A DNA stretch of 64,000 nt from Dermanyssus gallinae (taxonomy: Eukaryota; Arthropoda; Arachnida; Mesostigmata; Dermanyssidae). The notes below the pieces were generated by a model that was not told the DNA's origin, made no database searches, and saw only the letters and a list, made by a program, of their open reading frames with translations. Positions within the stretch are counted from its first letter, which is position 1, and each line of letters begins with the position of its first letter. The stretch lies in NCBI GenBank assembly GCA_003439945.1, contig QVRM01007078.1:1-64000 (forward strand). The letters run 5' to 3'. The position numbers and the translations under genes were made by a program. Below are positions 50,886 through 63,129 of the stretch, one piece after another.

Positions 50886-51537
50886 ATAATGCTTTATAAT
50901 AACTAGGAACTCGTCAACCACACGATTCCCCTATAGTCCAACATACAGCGCTTGTCCACAGAGCATGGTGCTAACATCCGCAAGAGCAAAACAGGTGACG
51001 ATTGTGACAGTACAGCCAGTCCGGTCCGTTGAATGCGTCTGCCAATTCAATGTCTCTTCAGTGATATGATATCTTCTTCTAGGTCAAATTGCGCGTGCTC
51101 ACTGTTCACTTGTTTATTGGGTAATATCCACTGAGGTAATAACTGATAGGGCAGTGGAACCATCACCTGCCAACCCGCTATGAATGCCCGCGGAATACAC
51201 GCATACTATTTCCAGGCCGGCACGCACATCATTCTCGAACGTCGACGAGAACCGGGAGCAGCATATAATAATAGATAGATGCATTGCTGATATCAGAGGG
51301 GTACTACACAGGCTGGTGTGATGTTCGCCTGGCGATTCCCCGCCTCGTCTAACTCAGCTTTTTTTTTTTTTTATTAAACGCACCCCGAAACGGGGGGATA
51401 TGCATTTTCCAGATAAGTTGTTACAGTTGCACGCTTGGCGGCTACTGTGCCATGCAAAAAGGCTGTTTACAAAGGTTTTCTTTGCGGTGGCTTTTGCGTA
51501 TACATTTGCGCCACTTCGTGTTGGTATTACGACCTTA

Positions 51538-54180
51538 TTAAAAAAAATATTGCAGTCTTTTGTCGTTCTGACAGATTTGATCGAACAGTTTGGTATCGTT
51601 GTCTTTTAAAAGCTGTAAAATTGAATCACATTCGATCTCTTTAGGGTCAATATTGCACCTGTATCCAACGCGTTTTAAAAATCTGTTGTGCATTGTAGAG
51701 ATGAGTTTCTTGTCTCTCGCAAGGCCTGTATTCCAAACAGGAGACGCGTACAGTATCACTGGTAACACATATTGTTTGTAAAGACTGACGTAAGGTCTAG
51801 CGTCCGACAGTACAAACGTCCGCATAATCTAGTTAACTTTCCTGAATGCGCGAGCGACAGTTTTCGTTATATGTGCGCTATATTTTAAACTAGTGCAAGT
51901 TAATACACCTAAGTCTTTCATGATCGTTGCAGACTGTATATTCTCACCGCCAAGGGTATATGAGTACCTAGGATTTGTTTTACCAAAATGTAGAATAACG
52001 CACTTTTGTACGGACAATTTGAGATCAAGTTTACAAACCCATTCAAAGAAGTTACCTAATACTGCTTGTAAAGCCGCAGCCTTAACATCATCATCAACAA
52101 TAGTATACATTTTAATATCGTCTGCATACATTTTTATATGTACATGTTTCGGGACGATGTGTTTCAATGAATCCGTGTACAATATGTACATAAGCGGCCC
52201 AAGTATGGTGCCCTGTGGATAGCCAGTAGTGACTCGAGCACAGGATGATAGGCAGTCATGAACACGTACGCGGGAAGTTCTGCTACGCAAGAATGCAGCT
52301 ACCCACTCAACTATTTTTCTGCCGACACCATAACTACGGAGGACCTGCAGGAGTTTATTATGTGTGACCGTTTCAAATGCCGACTTGAAGTCAAAATATA
52401 TGCAATCGAATGGCTTGCTGTCATTTAGCATCAAGGCCCAATCATTTTGTGTTTTAAGGAGTTGCAGGACCGTAGAGTAGTCTGGTCGATAGGCGAACTG
52501 TTCTCTTGAAATAAGTCCCTGAATATTAGCGTTGTTGTAAACGGCTTCAGCGATTACGCTCTCAAAGAGTTTGCTGGCAACAGAAGTAAGCGATACAGGA
52601 CGTTTGTTTTGTGCATCAGTTTTGTCCCCTTTCTTATGCATCCGGGCACACGATAGCACAGCGGAACAAATCAGGTACAGTTCCTTCTTCAAGAGAACGT
52701 CGGAATATTAGCGATAAAGGTATACATACTGAACGGTCGCATCGCTTATATACGAATGCGCTTATACCATCCGGTGTTTCGCTCTGTTTATTTGAGAGCT
52801 TCCTGAGATGTCGAGTCAGGTTTTCAGGGGAGCTGTCAACGTCTTCAACGTATTTGAGATTTTCTGCTGTATGTACATCAGGTTGCGGCCGACGGGAGCG
52901 CTCTGCTAATTCACTAGGAGACGGATAGGTTGAGGCGAAGACGTCACGGAGTAATTCAGCCTTCTCGGAGTTCTCAGTAGCGAACGATCCATCCTGCCTT
53001 TTGATTGCGCCAACACTGTCTTTGATTTTGAGCCGTTTTCTTACGTATTTATGGATTGTTGATTGGTTTCCATGTTGAGCTATGGAGCTTTTCTCGATGA
53101 CTCTCTTACGATGCAGAACTTTTTGAAGTTCTTTTTGAATGGTCTTAGTAGTAGCTTCAACATTTGAGGTCGCTAGACGATTCGTGAGACGCTGCATAAC
53201 TGAGTCGAACCTGTGCGCCCCCGCTAACAGTTTTGCATGGCACCAACAAGTCCTGCAGCATGTGCATGTACTCAATAAAATAATTATACATTTCGTTAGA
53301 GTTCGTGCAGGTAGAAAATAATAAGTTCCAGTCGGTAGCAAGAAGATTGCAGACCATCCCATCGTAGTCTCCGTTGGCATAGTTCAGGAAGGTCGGAATG
53401 TACAGAGGAGGAGGTGGACCCGGAGCTATCGTGAAGCTGACTATGTTATGATCACTAGCAATGGGAGCAGGAGAACAAACGACATTGTCGACGGATTCAT
53501 CGTTTGCGAATACTAGATCAAGTAAGTTCTGGCCTCTGGTGGGTTTCTTCACGAGTTGATCGAGACCAGCTGTGCTAATAAATTGAAGCAGAAGATCTTC
53601 CTTACTTGCTCGTTCACAATCGTCCACCTCATAGCCGTCCTTATTGGACTCACGGTACGAAGAGATGGAGTTAGTCCAATCGATGTTGCCTTGGTTGAAG
53701 TCACCAGCAACAACGACGCTGCTATCAATGGAGGTGAGTTGTTCCAAGTCGGTGACAAGTGTGACCATGTTACGATAGAGCTCTGCTGCTGTACCAGAAG
53801 GGCTAAAATAAGAACAGATGAGCCGCACTCGGCTGCTGGGCAGCAGAAGATCGACGGCAACTGTCTCAGATGATGTCATGACGGTCACCGGGCACAGGGT
53901 ATTTTGGCTTCGACTAAAAGCAGAACTCCACCTCCGGATTGGGCATTTCGATCTTTGCGAAAGACCTCAAATCTGCCATTGGCAGGTAGTTCAGCACACG
54001 AAATCCCACCGTTAAACCAGGTTTCTGTTATGAAGGCAATGTCGATTTTGAGAGCTATCATATCACTTAATCAGACAGTCGATTGCGCCAGGTTTTTTAA
54101 AGAACGCGCGTTTAAAAGAATGCATTTCAGTTCAGGTAATTTGTCAGTATGTTGTTCGTTGTAAATATTTTCTAGGCTAG
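51538..54180 (-). pseudogene. ORF2 of CR1-type element (APE endonuclease and reverse transcriptase)
   Basis: Target-primed reverse transcription enzyme, now a pseudogene. The endonuclease blocks are LKCILLNARSLKNL, DIAFITETWF (catalytic Glu), SGGGVLLLV, VVVAGDFNQGNIDW and IASDHNIVSF. The linker region has KLSNKQSETPDGISAFVYK. Reverse transcriptase motifs follow: RPVSLTSVASKLFE, CIYFDFKSAFETV (motif A), TTGYPQGTILGPLMY (motif B, usually TSGVPQGS), IKMYADDIKMY (motif C) and DLKLSVQKCVILHF, then IMKDLGVLTCTSLKYSAHI and the C-terminal YVLPVILYASPVWN. Breaks lie at about 54075 (stop), 53895, 53240, 52650 and 51830 (TAG). Confidence 0.85.
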
Positions 54181-54313
54181 GTTCATTATTGTTCTTACGT
54201 CTGCGTTGGGGGTGTGACGATTTCCCTGATGGTCATTGGGCAGAAGAATGAGAGTCGATGACGTCACTATCTCTCAGACGGCCAGAGAACTCTTTTATTA
54301 TAGCTCCAGAATT

Positions 54314-55222
54314 CTAAATAGACGGTTCGAATACTTTATCAGCATCGCAGTCCGGTATCTCCACAAAGAACATACTGTAGTGGGAATATCTAGTTTTTAT
54401 TTTCTTTACAACAAGCGGAAATATACCGGATGACGACAGGTGTCGGTGTAGTTCTGTTGCCGAAAGCGCAGCGTTTTGTCCAGAGATAAATACCCTTTCA
54501 GTACAGAGACGAACGGATTCGCGCGGTAGGGTCGCTGGTCCCTGATCAGCCCGGGCACCAACGTGCACAACTCGTCGCCGTCTGTGTTCCATCTTCTTCC
54601 AGGACTCACTATTTCCAGTTTTCTGCTTTAGAGTGACATTTGGCGGGGGTCGAACAGTAGGCAGACCAGAGCGAGATTGGCTCCGATTTCGATCTGGGGC
54701 CAGGGGACGGTTCAGACTGCGGCCGCGCGATAGACTTGCAGCACAATTTCCCTCTGTCTGGTTATTTTGCCTTGACACCTGTATCTGTTGAGACTGCAGC
54801 AGTTTATCAATTTTCTCCTCGAGGCGGTTGTTTTTCATTTCTAGTTCCGTGTTCTTTGTCACCAGCTGGCCAACAGCTGACTGTAGCGTTTTCATTTGGT
54901 TGGTGAGATATTTCACGAGGGTGAGCACATCAGACTATAAGTCCATATCGTCATCTGCATTGTCGTCTGGCAACGGGGGACTGCACTTCACACATTTATA
55001 GCTGTTCTTTATCTCATCCGTCTTTGCTTCTGTATATAAGTAGGACGTACACTTCAGATGCACCCACAACTGACACTCAATGCATTTCATTTGAGTAGCT
55101 CTTCCTAGTGTTAGGTTGCAATTTGGACATGCAAGGTTATCTTTGAGCTTTTTGGAATTGTTCGAAACCTCAATGTTTTGGTCCGAGTTTGTTTGTTTAC
55201 GTTTTACTCCTTGCATGTTCAT
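54314..55222 (-). pseudogene. ORF1 of CR1-type element (PHD-like finger, coiled coil)
   Basis: Nucleic-acid-binding ORF1 protein, broken by one TAG. From Met at 55222 it reads a Lys/Asn-rich start, then a C4HC3 PHD-like finger (CPNC...CIEC...H..C...CVKC), and an acidic end DDNADDDMDL before the stop (about 54934). It continues in frame with a coiled coil (TLQSAVGQLVTKNTELEMKN, LEEKIDKLLQSQQ) and a Ser/Arg-rich stretch. The C-terminal domain has RVFISGQNAALSATELHRHL and YSHYSMFFVEIPDCD, typical of the ORF1 C-terminus. An earlier in-frame Met lies at 55426; 55222 is preferred because it sits shortly before the conserved finger. Confidence 0.7.
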
Positions 55223-55300
55223 GATTGGGATGGGCGGAAATCGATTCCGGGGTATACGGCAGCTGACCTGGACACCGCAAAAAACAGTCGAGTGTGTCCG

Positions 55301-56312
55301 GCACAGTATCAAGTGACACAGCAACCTATGAGGCTTCACGAAGAGTGATTCCCTACACAGAAGGCTGTCACAAAACGTTATTGTTTTAGGTTGTTTGGAA
55401 AAAGGCAGGCTGCTCGGTAGGTGCACGGTTACACGAAGAAGGTCTCGCGTGCAAGAAAGACCACCCTACAAACACTACAAACGAAGAAAGAGTACACTTT
55501 TCGGCAGCGAGCCGCAGACACGTCCGGTCTTCTTGACCGTAAGCGACGGAAAACGAGCTTCGATAAAATGTTTTTTTTTAAATGTTGTGTGTGCATATTT
55601 TTATAACTATTATGTTAAACAATGTGGCCGAACGAGTTGTGGGTTCGAACCCGGTGCGGTAAAGTACGCTTGCACATACACACGTATTAATTTTCGAACT
55701 GATGAAGAGACGATACACGATATGCTCACTGGCTACCAGCTAAATACGTAGTATGGCCTATCTGTGTATGCTACGGGAACACTCTCGTTGTACGATAGCG
55801 ATCGCAGGGAACTCTGTTCGACTCTTACTGGTTTTTTGACAACGTTACAACAACGCTACGAAGTCGCCGCCGAACACGACAACCAGGCGTCAGGTCAATA
55901 CGAACGAAAAACGCACCGTCGCTGTATGCTGACCAACTCGGGTACTTAAGAACGTGTGTTTTGTGCTTAGATCCACTTAAAACGGTGTATCTAGCCGAAT
56001 CACTTATTGCGGTGATATGCTGGCGGAGCAACCAGCATACTATGCAGAGAAAAATTGCGAATAGATTGTAACGAGTTGTTTGTTGTGTAGACAAGTTCAT
56101 CTTTAGATGAATAATACCAGTATTAGTGAAGATAAGTATGACAATTTTTCTAGCCAGTTTCTCACGGACAAAAACACCTGCCACCGGCTATCGGAGAATG
56201 TTTGTTTTGAATGATCGGCATATTCTCGTCTGTTCATGTAAATTATAAATCTACTATGTTGGTATCTATAAGAAGCAGATACAAGTTGGCCACATCTCTT
56301 CAAGTAAAAAAA

Positions 56313-56316
<4 letters not shown>
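55301..56316. other. Intergenic sequence right of the CR1-type element
   Basis: Contains a GGGTTCGAACCC palindrome at about 55646-55657, B-box-like but with no A box at the right distance. Otherwise plain. Confidence 0.5.

Positions 56317-56401
<85 letters not shown>
56317..56401. repeat. (TA)n tract, about 85 bp, longest single run
   Basis: A pure TA run without interruption. A shorter run lies at 56695-56717. Confidence 0.9.
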
Positions 56402-56405
<4 letters not shown>

Positions 56406-56860
56406 TTTGTATTGACGGATCCCAACATTAAATTGTATTTATTAAAGATCAGCCTAGATGACTTGAGCGGAGCACTGCTGGTAACCCTGTCTGTTAATGT
56501 CTAAGGAATTTCCACCTCAATGAAAAGCTTTTCTACGTTTTCATTTAAGGCAAATTTACGGTTCAATAACCTATTAGATAGCTTTTAGAGGCTTACAATA
56601 AATATGAAATAATGATTTCTAGTAGTTATCCATATGGACGTATATAAAAATTATTCTAGTAAAAAATGACCGTGTCTTCATTAGACATTCACAGATATAT
56701 ATATATATATATATATAAATTGCAGCACATGTCGGTCTTGTGATGGCGCTCAAGGAAACATTAAGAGCAAGAATACCGTACGTTTTTTACAGTACACATT
56801 TGTCCTCGGTCACTCCACTCACGAATATTTGTTCCATAAAAATAGTATCATAATAGTAAT

Positions 56861-57815
56861 CATGGGAGCTCTTCCTGGGATATCTCATGCAACACGAGGT
56901 AACCTAGGTGTTGTAAGAGCTACGAATCTAGCTGCAGTGTGCTACGCTGCATAATTGAATCAATAAGCTCCCTGGGGGAATCATTTATTGACGAGGATGC
57001 AAAGATTGAACTAACAGTGACGCCACAGCCATCATCTTCTTGACGTTTAGAAAACGTGAAAGTCCGCGCGGGATATAATGAATAGCCTAACATCTATAGG
57101 AGAGCGTGCCGTCTTTCTAGCGGCTCAACATTCCGTCAGCTTGGCATCATGCTGGACCCAAACCTCCTTTCGCATGGTGTCAGGCTTTAGGATAGGACCC
57201 CCTTCTGCCAGCCTTTCTGATGTCTGTCATGCGGCCAACCTGTTGTCTCAGATGGTCTACACCTGTTAAGCTGTCTGCAAAGTCCCGGCAGACTTACAAC
57301 ACCATTGTAAGAGAGCCCGAGTTAAGGGCAGGGATACCATCCGCGTCCGAGCCAAAGGCTCTTACTGGCAACAGTGGGCTGCGACGTGACGGGGTCGCCA
57401 TTCCGCTATGGTCACACGTAAAAGCCTTGTATAGGATATAACCGTTTCATGCACGGCGGCCTTGTCGCATTTACGCCACAGCGCAATTGAATCTGGGTGG
57501 GTTGCAAGGCGCGGATTCTGGAAAACGAAGAAAGTATTACGCGCTATCAAAAGGAGCTACCTACTTTGTACCTATTACATTGAAGACACACGGCCCCATT
57601 AGCAAAAATACAGCAAAAATCCTGAAAGATATCGGAAAACGTACAGAAGACGTTACGGGCGATCGACGGGAAGCCATGCTTTTGAAACCGATGATGTCTT
57701 TGACCGTTTGTAGAGAGAACATGGCTTCTATGATAGGCGTCATGATTTGACAGAAAGCAAACAAAGCATGATGACTCTGGCTTGAACGTTCATACCTCAC
57801 AATTGTAATAACTGA
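56861..57815 (+). mobile_element. REL-type non-LTR retrotransposon copy 5, internally deleted
   Basis: Plus strand. It starts with sequence matching the reverse transcriptase end of copy 3 (GCTCTTCCTGGGATATCTCA), jumps past about 300 bp and continues in the linker (RATNLAAVCYAA), AVFLAAQHSVS, FRMVSGFRIGPP, LKILKDIGKRTEDVTGDRRE and MMSLTVCRENMASMIG, with a stop at 57748-57750. It has several frameshifts and stops. The 3' motif ACCTCACAATTGTA lies at 57794-57807, followed by AAT units. The 5' side has degenerate ATAGTATCATAATAGTAAT (56842-56860), probably a decayed TAA target. Confidence 0.75.
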
Positions 57816-57880
57816 ATAATAATAAATAATAACAATGATAACAATATTTATTCATTTGTATTATTACTATTATATTTAAA
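57816..57880. repeat. TAA-then-TTA junction between inverted copies 5 and 6
   Basis: (TAA)n-like sequence ends copy 5. After about 25 bases, TTA-like sequence (57859-57875) begins copy 6 in the opposite orientation, so two copies lie tail to tail. Confidence 0.6.
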
Positions 57881-58480
57881 TTGTCCTTGCCATTTAAAGT
57901 TCTAAGGTTTGGACGTTTCTCTATTTAATGAAGTGCTCTCAATAGTTCTTCTCAACTCAGCTAGATAGCGTATATGCGAGAGCCAGCCCCTGCTAAAGTC
58001 GACAAGTGAAAGTAATTGTCTTATATATTCGTCCTCGCGCTGGTCTGTCACCTGTTTCCACTATTTTTGCCAGATCATGAACAAATTGTACTGGGCCACA
58101 AATCACAGGCTCGAGAATCTGCAAAGTCTGAAAGACATTCACACGAAATGGTATTAGCACCATTACCTAGACTAGGATATTTGGCGCCCACAATGAAAGT
58201 TGCGTTCCCCTTGAGACAGCAAGAGTTAGCATCTACCGCAAAAGCCGCGCCTTGCATCGATCTCCTATAATCTCTTGAATGTGTTCAGCTAAATCTTTGG
58301 GTAACCAGTTAGCTACTCAAATCCCTTAATAATAGGTACCTGGCCCCCACTGCAATTGTGGTACTAAAACGTCTCTCCAAGCCAGTTCAGAGTATTTACC
58401 ATTTTTCACGCGTTCCGCATGTTCCGCTACCCATTCGGGTTTGACTTAGTTGTGATGAAAGTAACGCATTTCCTAGCAAG
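57881..58480 (-). mobile_element. REL-type non-LTR retrotransposon copy 6, highly degenerate
   Basis: Minus strand. Similarity to copy 3 is at nucleotide level, for example GCGCCCACAATGAAAG at 58180-58195 (C-terminal tail) and GTTCCGCTACCCATTCGGG at 58423-58441 (GWVAE segment). The 3' motif is decayed (57897-57917). No open frame of useful length remains. Confidence 0.5.
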
Positions 58481-60039
58481 TGAACCGAGGCTACATGGTA
58501 GGGCATATATTCCCATAGTCCCTACACTGTTTTCCTCGGAGAGGCGTTGTATGACTAATAATTCAGCTCTCGACACACCCGTACCACGCACGAACTAACC
58601 GAAAATAGCCACACAAAGTTTATGAACAGGAAGAAGATCGGGGCCAATGGCATTTCTAATATTTCAAGGGTGGCAGAACTACTTTGGAGACCGGGCTACT
58701 TTTCTCTTGCCCTGTTTCACAATGGTAACCACAACAGTGACTTACAAGGTAAGCCGCCGCGTGGTCAGCCCGATTGTGCCAAACGATCTACCTTGCAAGT
58801 ATATTTGCACCGCAGTCAGACAGAGAAACTCCGAACACTTCTTTCAAAACGGCGCACAAAACAGGTAAATTCAGCTGTGCACTATACAGCAATTTCTCGG
58901 GCACTCAACGGACAATCTCCGGGCATCTATTAGCTGTCCATCATGTCGGATTATAAGCCATCACTGATCGCTCTAGAGTCGCATCTCCTCGCGCCACCTT
59001 GCGAAGATGTAAACATACAGGAAACGTTTTTATTATGTCTTTCTTATACGTGTGATTCTATAAAGTATCCGATGCAGCTGTGCACACATTCATTATTTAT
59101 GCATTTTGTGCGTTTTGATATGTGTTTGTATGATATGGTTTGTTATGGTATTTTTATTGCTAGAAGCTAACGTACGACACAGTACACATTTTGTTAGTTT
59201 TTTTGCGAAATTAAACTTGTCGACACAAGGCCAGCGAAAGTAATACCCTACATATATGGTCAGAAGACGTGAACTAAACAGACAGCGACGTACTTACCAT
59301 ATCTATTCATTGCACCCTTCTTCTTGGCCATATGGCTTGGCAACCCGACAGGCTTGCGGTAACAATTGTATTTACACAACTAGCAAAGACTATGTACATA
59401 TTAGTATACGCATACATACGCCCGTATTTCTGTTTTTCGACCTTCAGATGGTATTGCGGCTAGAAGCATATTTAATTGTGTGAATGTAATATCACAGCCG
59501 GCATTACCGAGACGAAACCGCATTGGTAATGTGTTTCGCTGCGAAATCCTAATTGAATTTACTTCGACCGGAGGCGTCAACCACAATTCCAACAATGATG
59601 ACTGCAATACTTAATGATGTCGCAAACCGTATGGAGGCGGACGATGGACAGTACAATCATTTATCGAGTATGCATGAAAACGACTCTACTTGCTCACTAT
59701 TAAGTGTTAATATCTGCGTTGCTCAAACAGCCCATAACAAATAGTTTATTTGAGGTTTATTCACCATGAATTGGTAGTAAAGTACAATGGTTTAGTTAAT
59801 AATATATTCGAAAGATTGACAAGTGGCGTTAAAGCAGCCCGCAACACAGTAAGTATACACACAGAATTAATACAAATGTATGTTGTGGAACGTTGAATCA
59901 ATGGAATAATTATATAATAAGTCGGGGGAAAACGACTTTCTCAACATAGATGTTATGTTTTTAACCAAAACGTGTATCACAAACACAGCAAATATAAATC
60001 AGTTCACACGACACAAAGCATATCATGGACTTGCACTCA
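58481..60039. other. Intergenic sequence
   Basis: No recognised coding, repeat or RNA feature. 60401-61756 has AAC/CAA-rich triplets (60890-60935, 61210-61380) and nothing else. Confidence 0.5.
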
Positions 60040-60400
60040 CGACTTAAGGAAGAGGCCGACCCAAATGGAATATGGCTATCGCCGTCAGAACAACAGAGCG
60101 CTCACACTTAATCAAATGCACTTCAAGAGAAATGGTGCTGGAACTAGAAGAATATTGCCTGGTATGCATCTATAGTCCACCAGATAGGCAACCCGCTGTC
60201 ATAATACATAATATTGGACATGCAATAAGCTATTGTATAAATACAAATAAACATATTGTTTTATGGGGGGCGACTTTAATTGCGACCTATTAAAATATAG
60301 CGCACGAAGGGAGAATTGTGCATGCTGTAAACGTCGGTCTCTGAGCTCCGACGTCACGTTGTTTATCGGAGAGGAGTGTCTTTTCATACTTGAAAAATAA
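60040..60400 (+). pseudogene. APE endonuclease fragment of a non-LTR element
   Basis: The plus-strand frame from 60072 reads MAIAVRTTERSHLIKC, EEYCLVCIYSPPDRQPAVII and NTNKHIVLWG. After a one-base frameshift in a G run it continues GDFNCDLLKYSARREN. IYSPPD and WGDFN are hallmarks of the APE-type endonuclease of CR1/jockey-like ORF2. No SDH motif or reverse transcriptase follows. It differs in sequence from the copy at 53-54 kb. Confidence 0.6.
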
Positions 60401-61756
60401 TGTCAAACGGCCAAATTTATGTACACATATACTTTACTTACAAACATGTCGTGTGTGTCATATGCAACTGCAGGATGTCGTGGTGCTAACGGTCCGTGCT
60501 GTGAAGAGGCATTAAATGACTTACTCGGCCAGACATCTCTGTTTCGTGCATTGATAATGACATGTTGGTGTTCGTTCATATCAGTTGGCCATTTGCGACA
60601 GCGAATGGCGACCAAATTGACAACATTTGCAGCAGCAGCAGCAACAACAGAAAAACAAAACAGCGTTCATAAAATCGATATGCCTACAATATAAGCCGAC
60701 ATCCCCAAAAGATCGTAGCGTTATTTGTGCTTTCTAATCTGTTACACAGCGAAGGATAGGGAAGGAAGAAATGAAAATATCCAGACAGCGATAGACGAGA
60801 TCAGGAAATTAAACTGATGATGCCGATACGGAATCGCAGCGATTGTGATCACAATAATTGCGAAGGCAACAACTGCAGGCTAGAACAACGACAACAACAG
60901 CAACAACTGCAGCGACGACAACAACAACAACAATAACATCAGCGGTAGCAATAGCAAAAGTAGAAACAATTAGCAGAAAACCAATTAACAAACAATCAGT
61001 GAAATAAGAGTGACATAATTAACAGCAAGGGTAGAAATGACAAGCGACAAAGCGGACGATTTTGAGAATCGGCTCGTTCAGTATGCAATAAAACAATAAT
61101 AACAACAATTGTGTTGTTGTTGTTGTTTTATTAATATTGTTTAGCACTACTACTATTACAAATTAAAGCAAAAAAAACTACGACAAGAATACTATGGCCA
61201 GCTCGCATAATAGAAACAATAACAACAACAAACAAAAACAACATTAGCGACAACCACAGCCATATAATACATCGACACGGTTTTGGATTCCAACAAAACA
61301 TAAACAGCATTAACAACAACAACGACAACAACAGTGACAACAACAACTACAATAGCAACAAAAACAACAACATTAGTACCAACAATATCGTCAGAAGCAG
61401 AAAATAGAGCTGCAGCAGCATCAGCAGCAGGCGGATCAGTGGCGATCTAATGTAACGACAACGGTAACAACACAACAAACTGTAGAGATACAGAGAGAAG
61501 GAGGTGGAGCCCGCCGCAATAAAGTCGGACACCGGTCGAAGTTGATCTTGAAGATGAAGCAACAGAAGAAGAGAACGGAGAAAAAAAGACGAAACTCGCT
61601 AAAGGAAAAGAGGAACAAGGAGCAGCGAAGGAGTGTCAGCGCGAACAGACAACTTCGATTGGCCCAGACACACCAACTGCTGACCGACAGGGAAAACACG
61701 ACATAGAAACAACCGTGACAACAACACAAAGCAATCAAAAACCATTTGAACCCCAT

Positions 61757-61805
<49 letters not shown>
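61757..61805. repeat. (TA)n tract left of mariner
   Basis: A dinucleotide run ending about five bases before the left TA of the mariner insertion. With the run on the right it looks like one microsatellite split by the insertion. Confidence 0.9.
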
Positions 61806-61807
<2 letters not shown>

Positions 61808-61809
61808 TA

Positions 61810-63129
61810 CATAGTGTGTTCAAAACGTATCGCGACTTTTGTGTTTTTTCAAAAATTATTTATTTATTCATGAATATCTATTTTGTCCTCTTCAAAGTAA
61901 TCCCCATGAGATATTATACACTTGTGCCAACGGTTTTTCCAATCTTCGAAGCACTTCAAAAAACCATTTTTTTTTATCTTGTTCAGCTCCTCCTTCGATG
62001 CCGTCTTTATCTCGTCAAGCGTAGCGTAACGTCGTCCTTTCATGGGCCTCTTCAGTTTAGGGAACAAGAAAAAGTCACAGGGGGCCAGATCTGGGGAATA
62101 CGGTGGCTGCGGCATCATTAGTGTGTTGTTTTTGGCCAAAAACTCGCGCACAAGCAACGATGTGTGAGCAGGGGCGTTATCGTGGTGCAAAAGCCAATTT
62201 TTGTTCTTCCACAAATCCGGGCGTTTCTGGCGGATTGCTTCGCGCAAATTGCGCATAACTTGCAGGTAATATTCCTTATTGACCGTTCTACCCTGTGGCA
62301 AGAACTCATGATGCACCACGCCCCTGCAATCGAAGAAAACTGTCAGCAAAACTTTCACATTCGACCGAACTTGGCGCGCTTTTTTCGGTCTTGGTTCGTG
62401 CGGCAGCTTCCATTGAGATGATTGAGCTTTGGTTTCCACGTCATAACCATAAACCCACGATTCGTCACCAGTTATGACCCTCTGGAGCAAATTTGGGTCG
62501 TCGCGGACAGAGTCCAACATCTCATTAGCAATGTTCATGCGATGCTGTTTTTGGTCGCAATTGAGCAATTTTGGTACGAATTTCGCGGCGACCCGTCTCA
62601 TGCCCAAATCATTGATAAAAATCGAATGGCACGAGCCAATCGATATGTTTAGGTCCTCAGCAACTTCTCTAACGGTGATTCGACGATTGGCCAATACCAT
62701 TTTCTCCACTTCATTAATTTTTTCGTCTGTTGTTGAAGTGCTCGGGCGTCCGGCACGCTCTTCGTCGTTCACATCTTCTCGGCCTTCTGAGAACATTTTG
62801 TACCACCGATAAACGTTGCTTCGGTCCAAGGTAGCTTCTCCGTATGCCACAGTCAACATTCGGAATGCATCCGCGCACTTAATTTCGTTTTTCACACAAA
62901 ATTTGATACAGGTTCTTTGATCCATTTTTTTGAATAGGTAAAAATCGAAGACGATCCAAAACACGTGCAAGCAAAGCAGCTGTCAACAATTAAGTGAACA
63001 TTCAAAATGGCCGAGCTTGTCGGCATAAGTGAGAGACATGAGTACCAACATAACGCCACAAAAAATCGAAATTCGAATATACGTAACCCGCGAAAATTCA
63101 AAAGTCGCGATAACGATTGAACACACCTC

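Larger units (their letters stand above)
51359..55300 (-). mobile_element. Nearly full-length CR1/jockey-type non-LTR retrotransposon, inactivated
   Basis: Minus strand, about 3.9 kb: ORF1 (zinc finger plus coiled coil), ORF2 (APE endonuclease plus reverse transcriptase), a short 3' UTR ending AATAAA and a 14-A tail (51359-51372 on the plus strand reads T14). ORF1 has one in-frame stop, and ORF2 has at least two frameshifts and two stops. The 5' boundary is uncertain and I could not find a target duplication. The zinc-finger ORF1 and KDLGVL-type reverse transcriptase tail point to the CR1/jockey superfamily; the exact clade is not assigned. Confidence 0.82.

Noticed and set aside
55640..55665. 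GGGTTCGAACCC as a tRNA T arm
   Set aside because: It is a 12-bp palindrome; no acceptor stem or D arm lies at tRNA distances on either strand.
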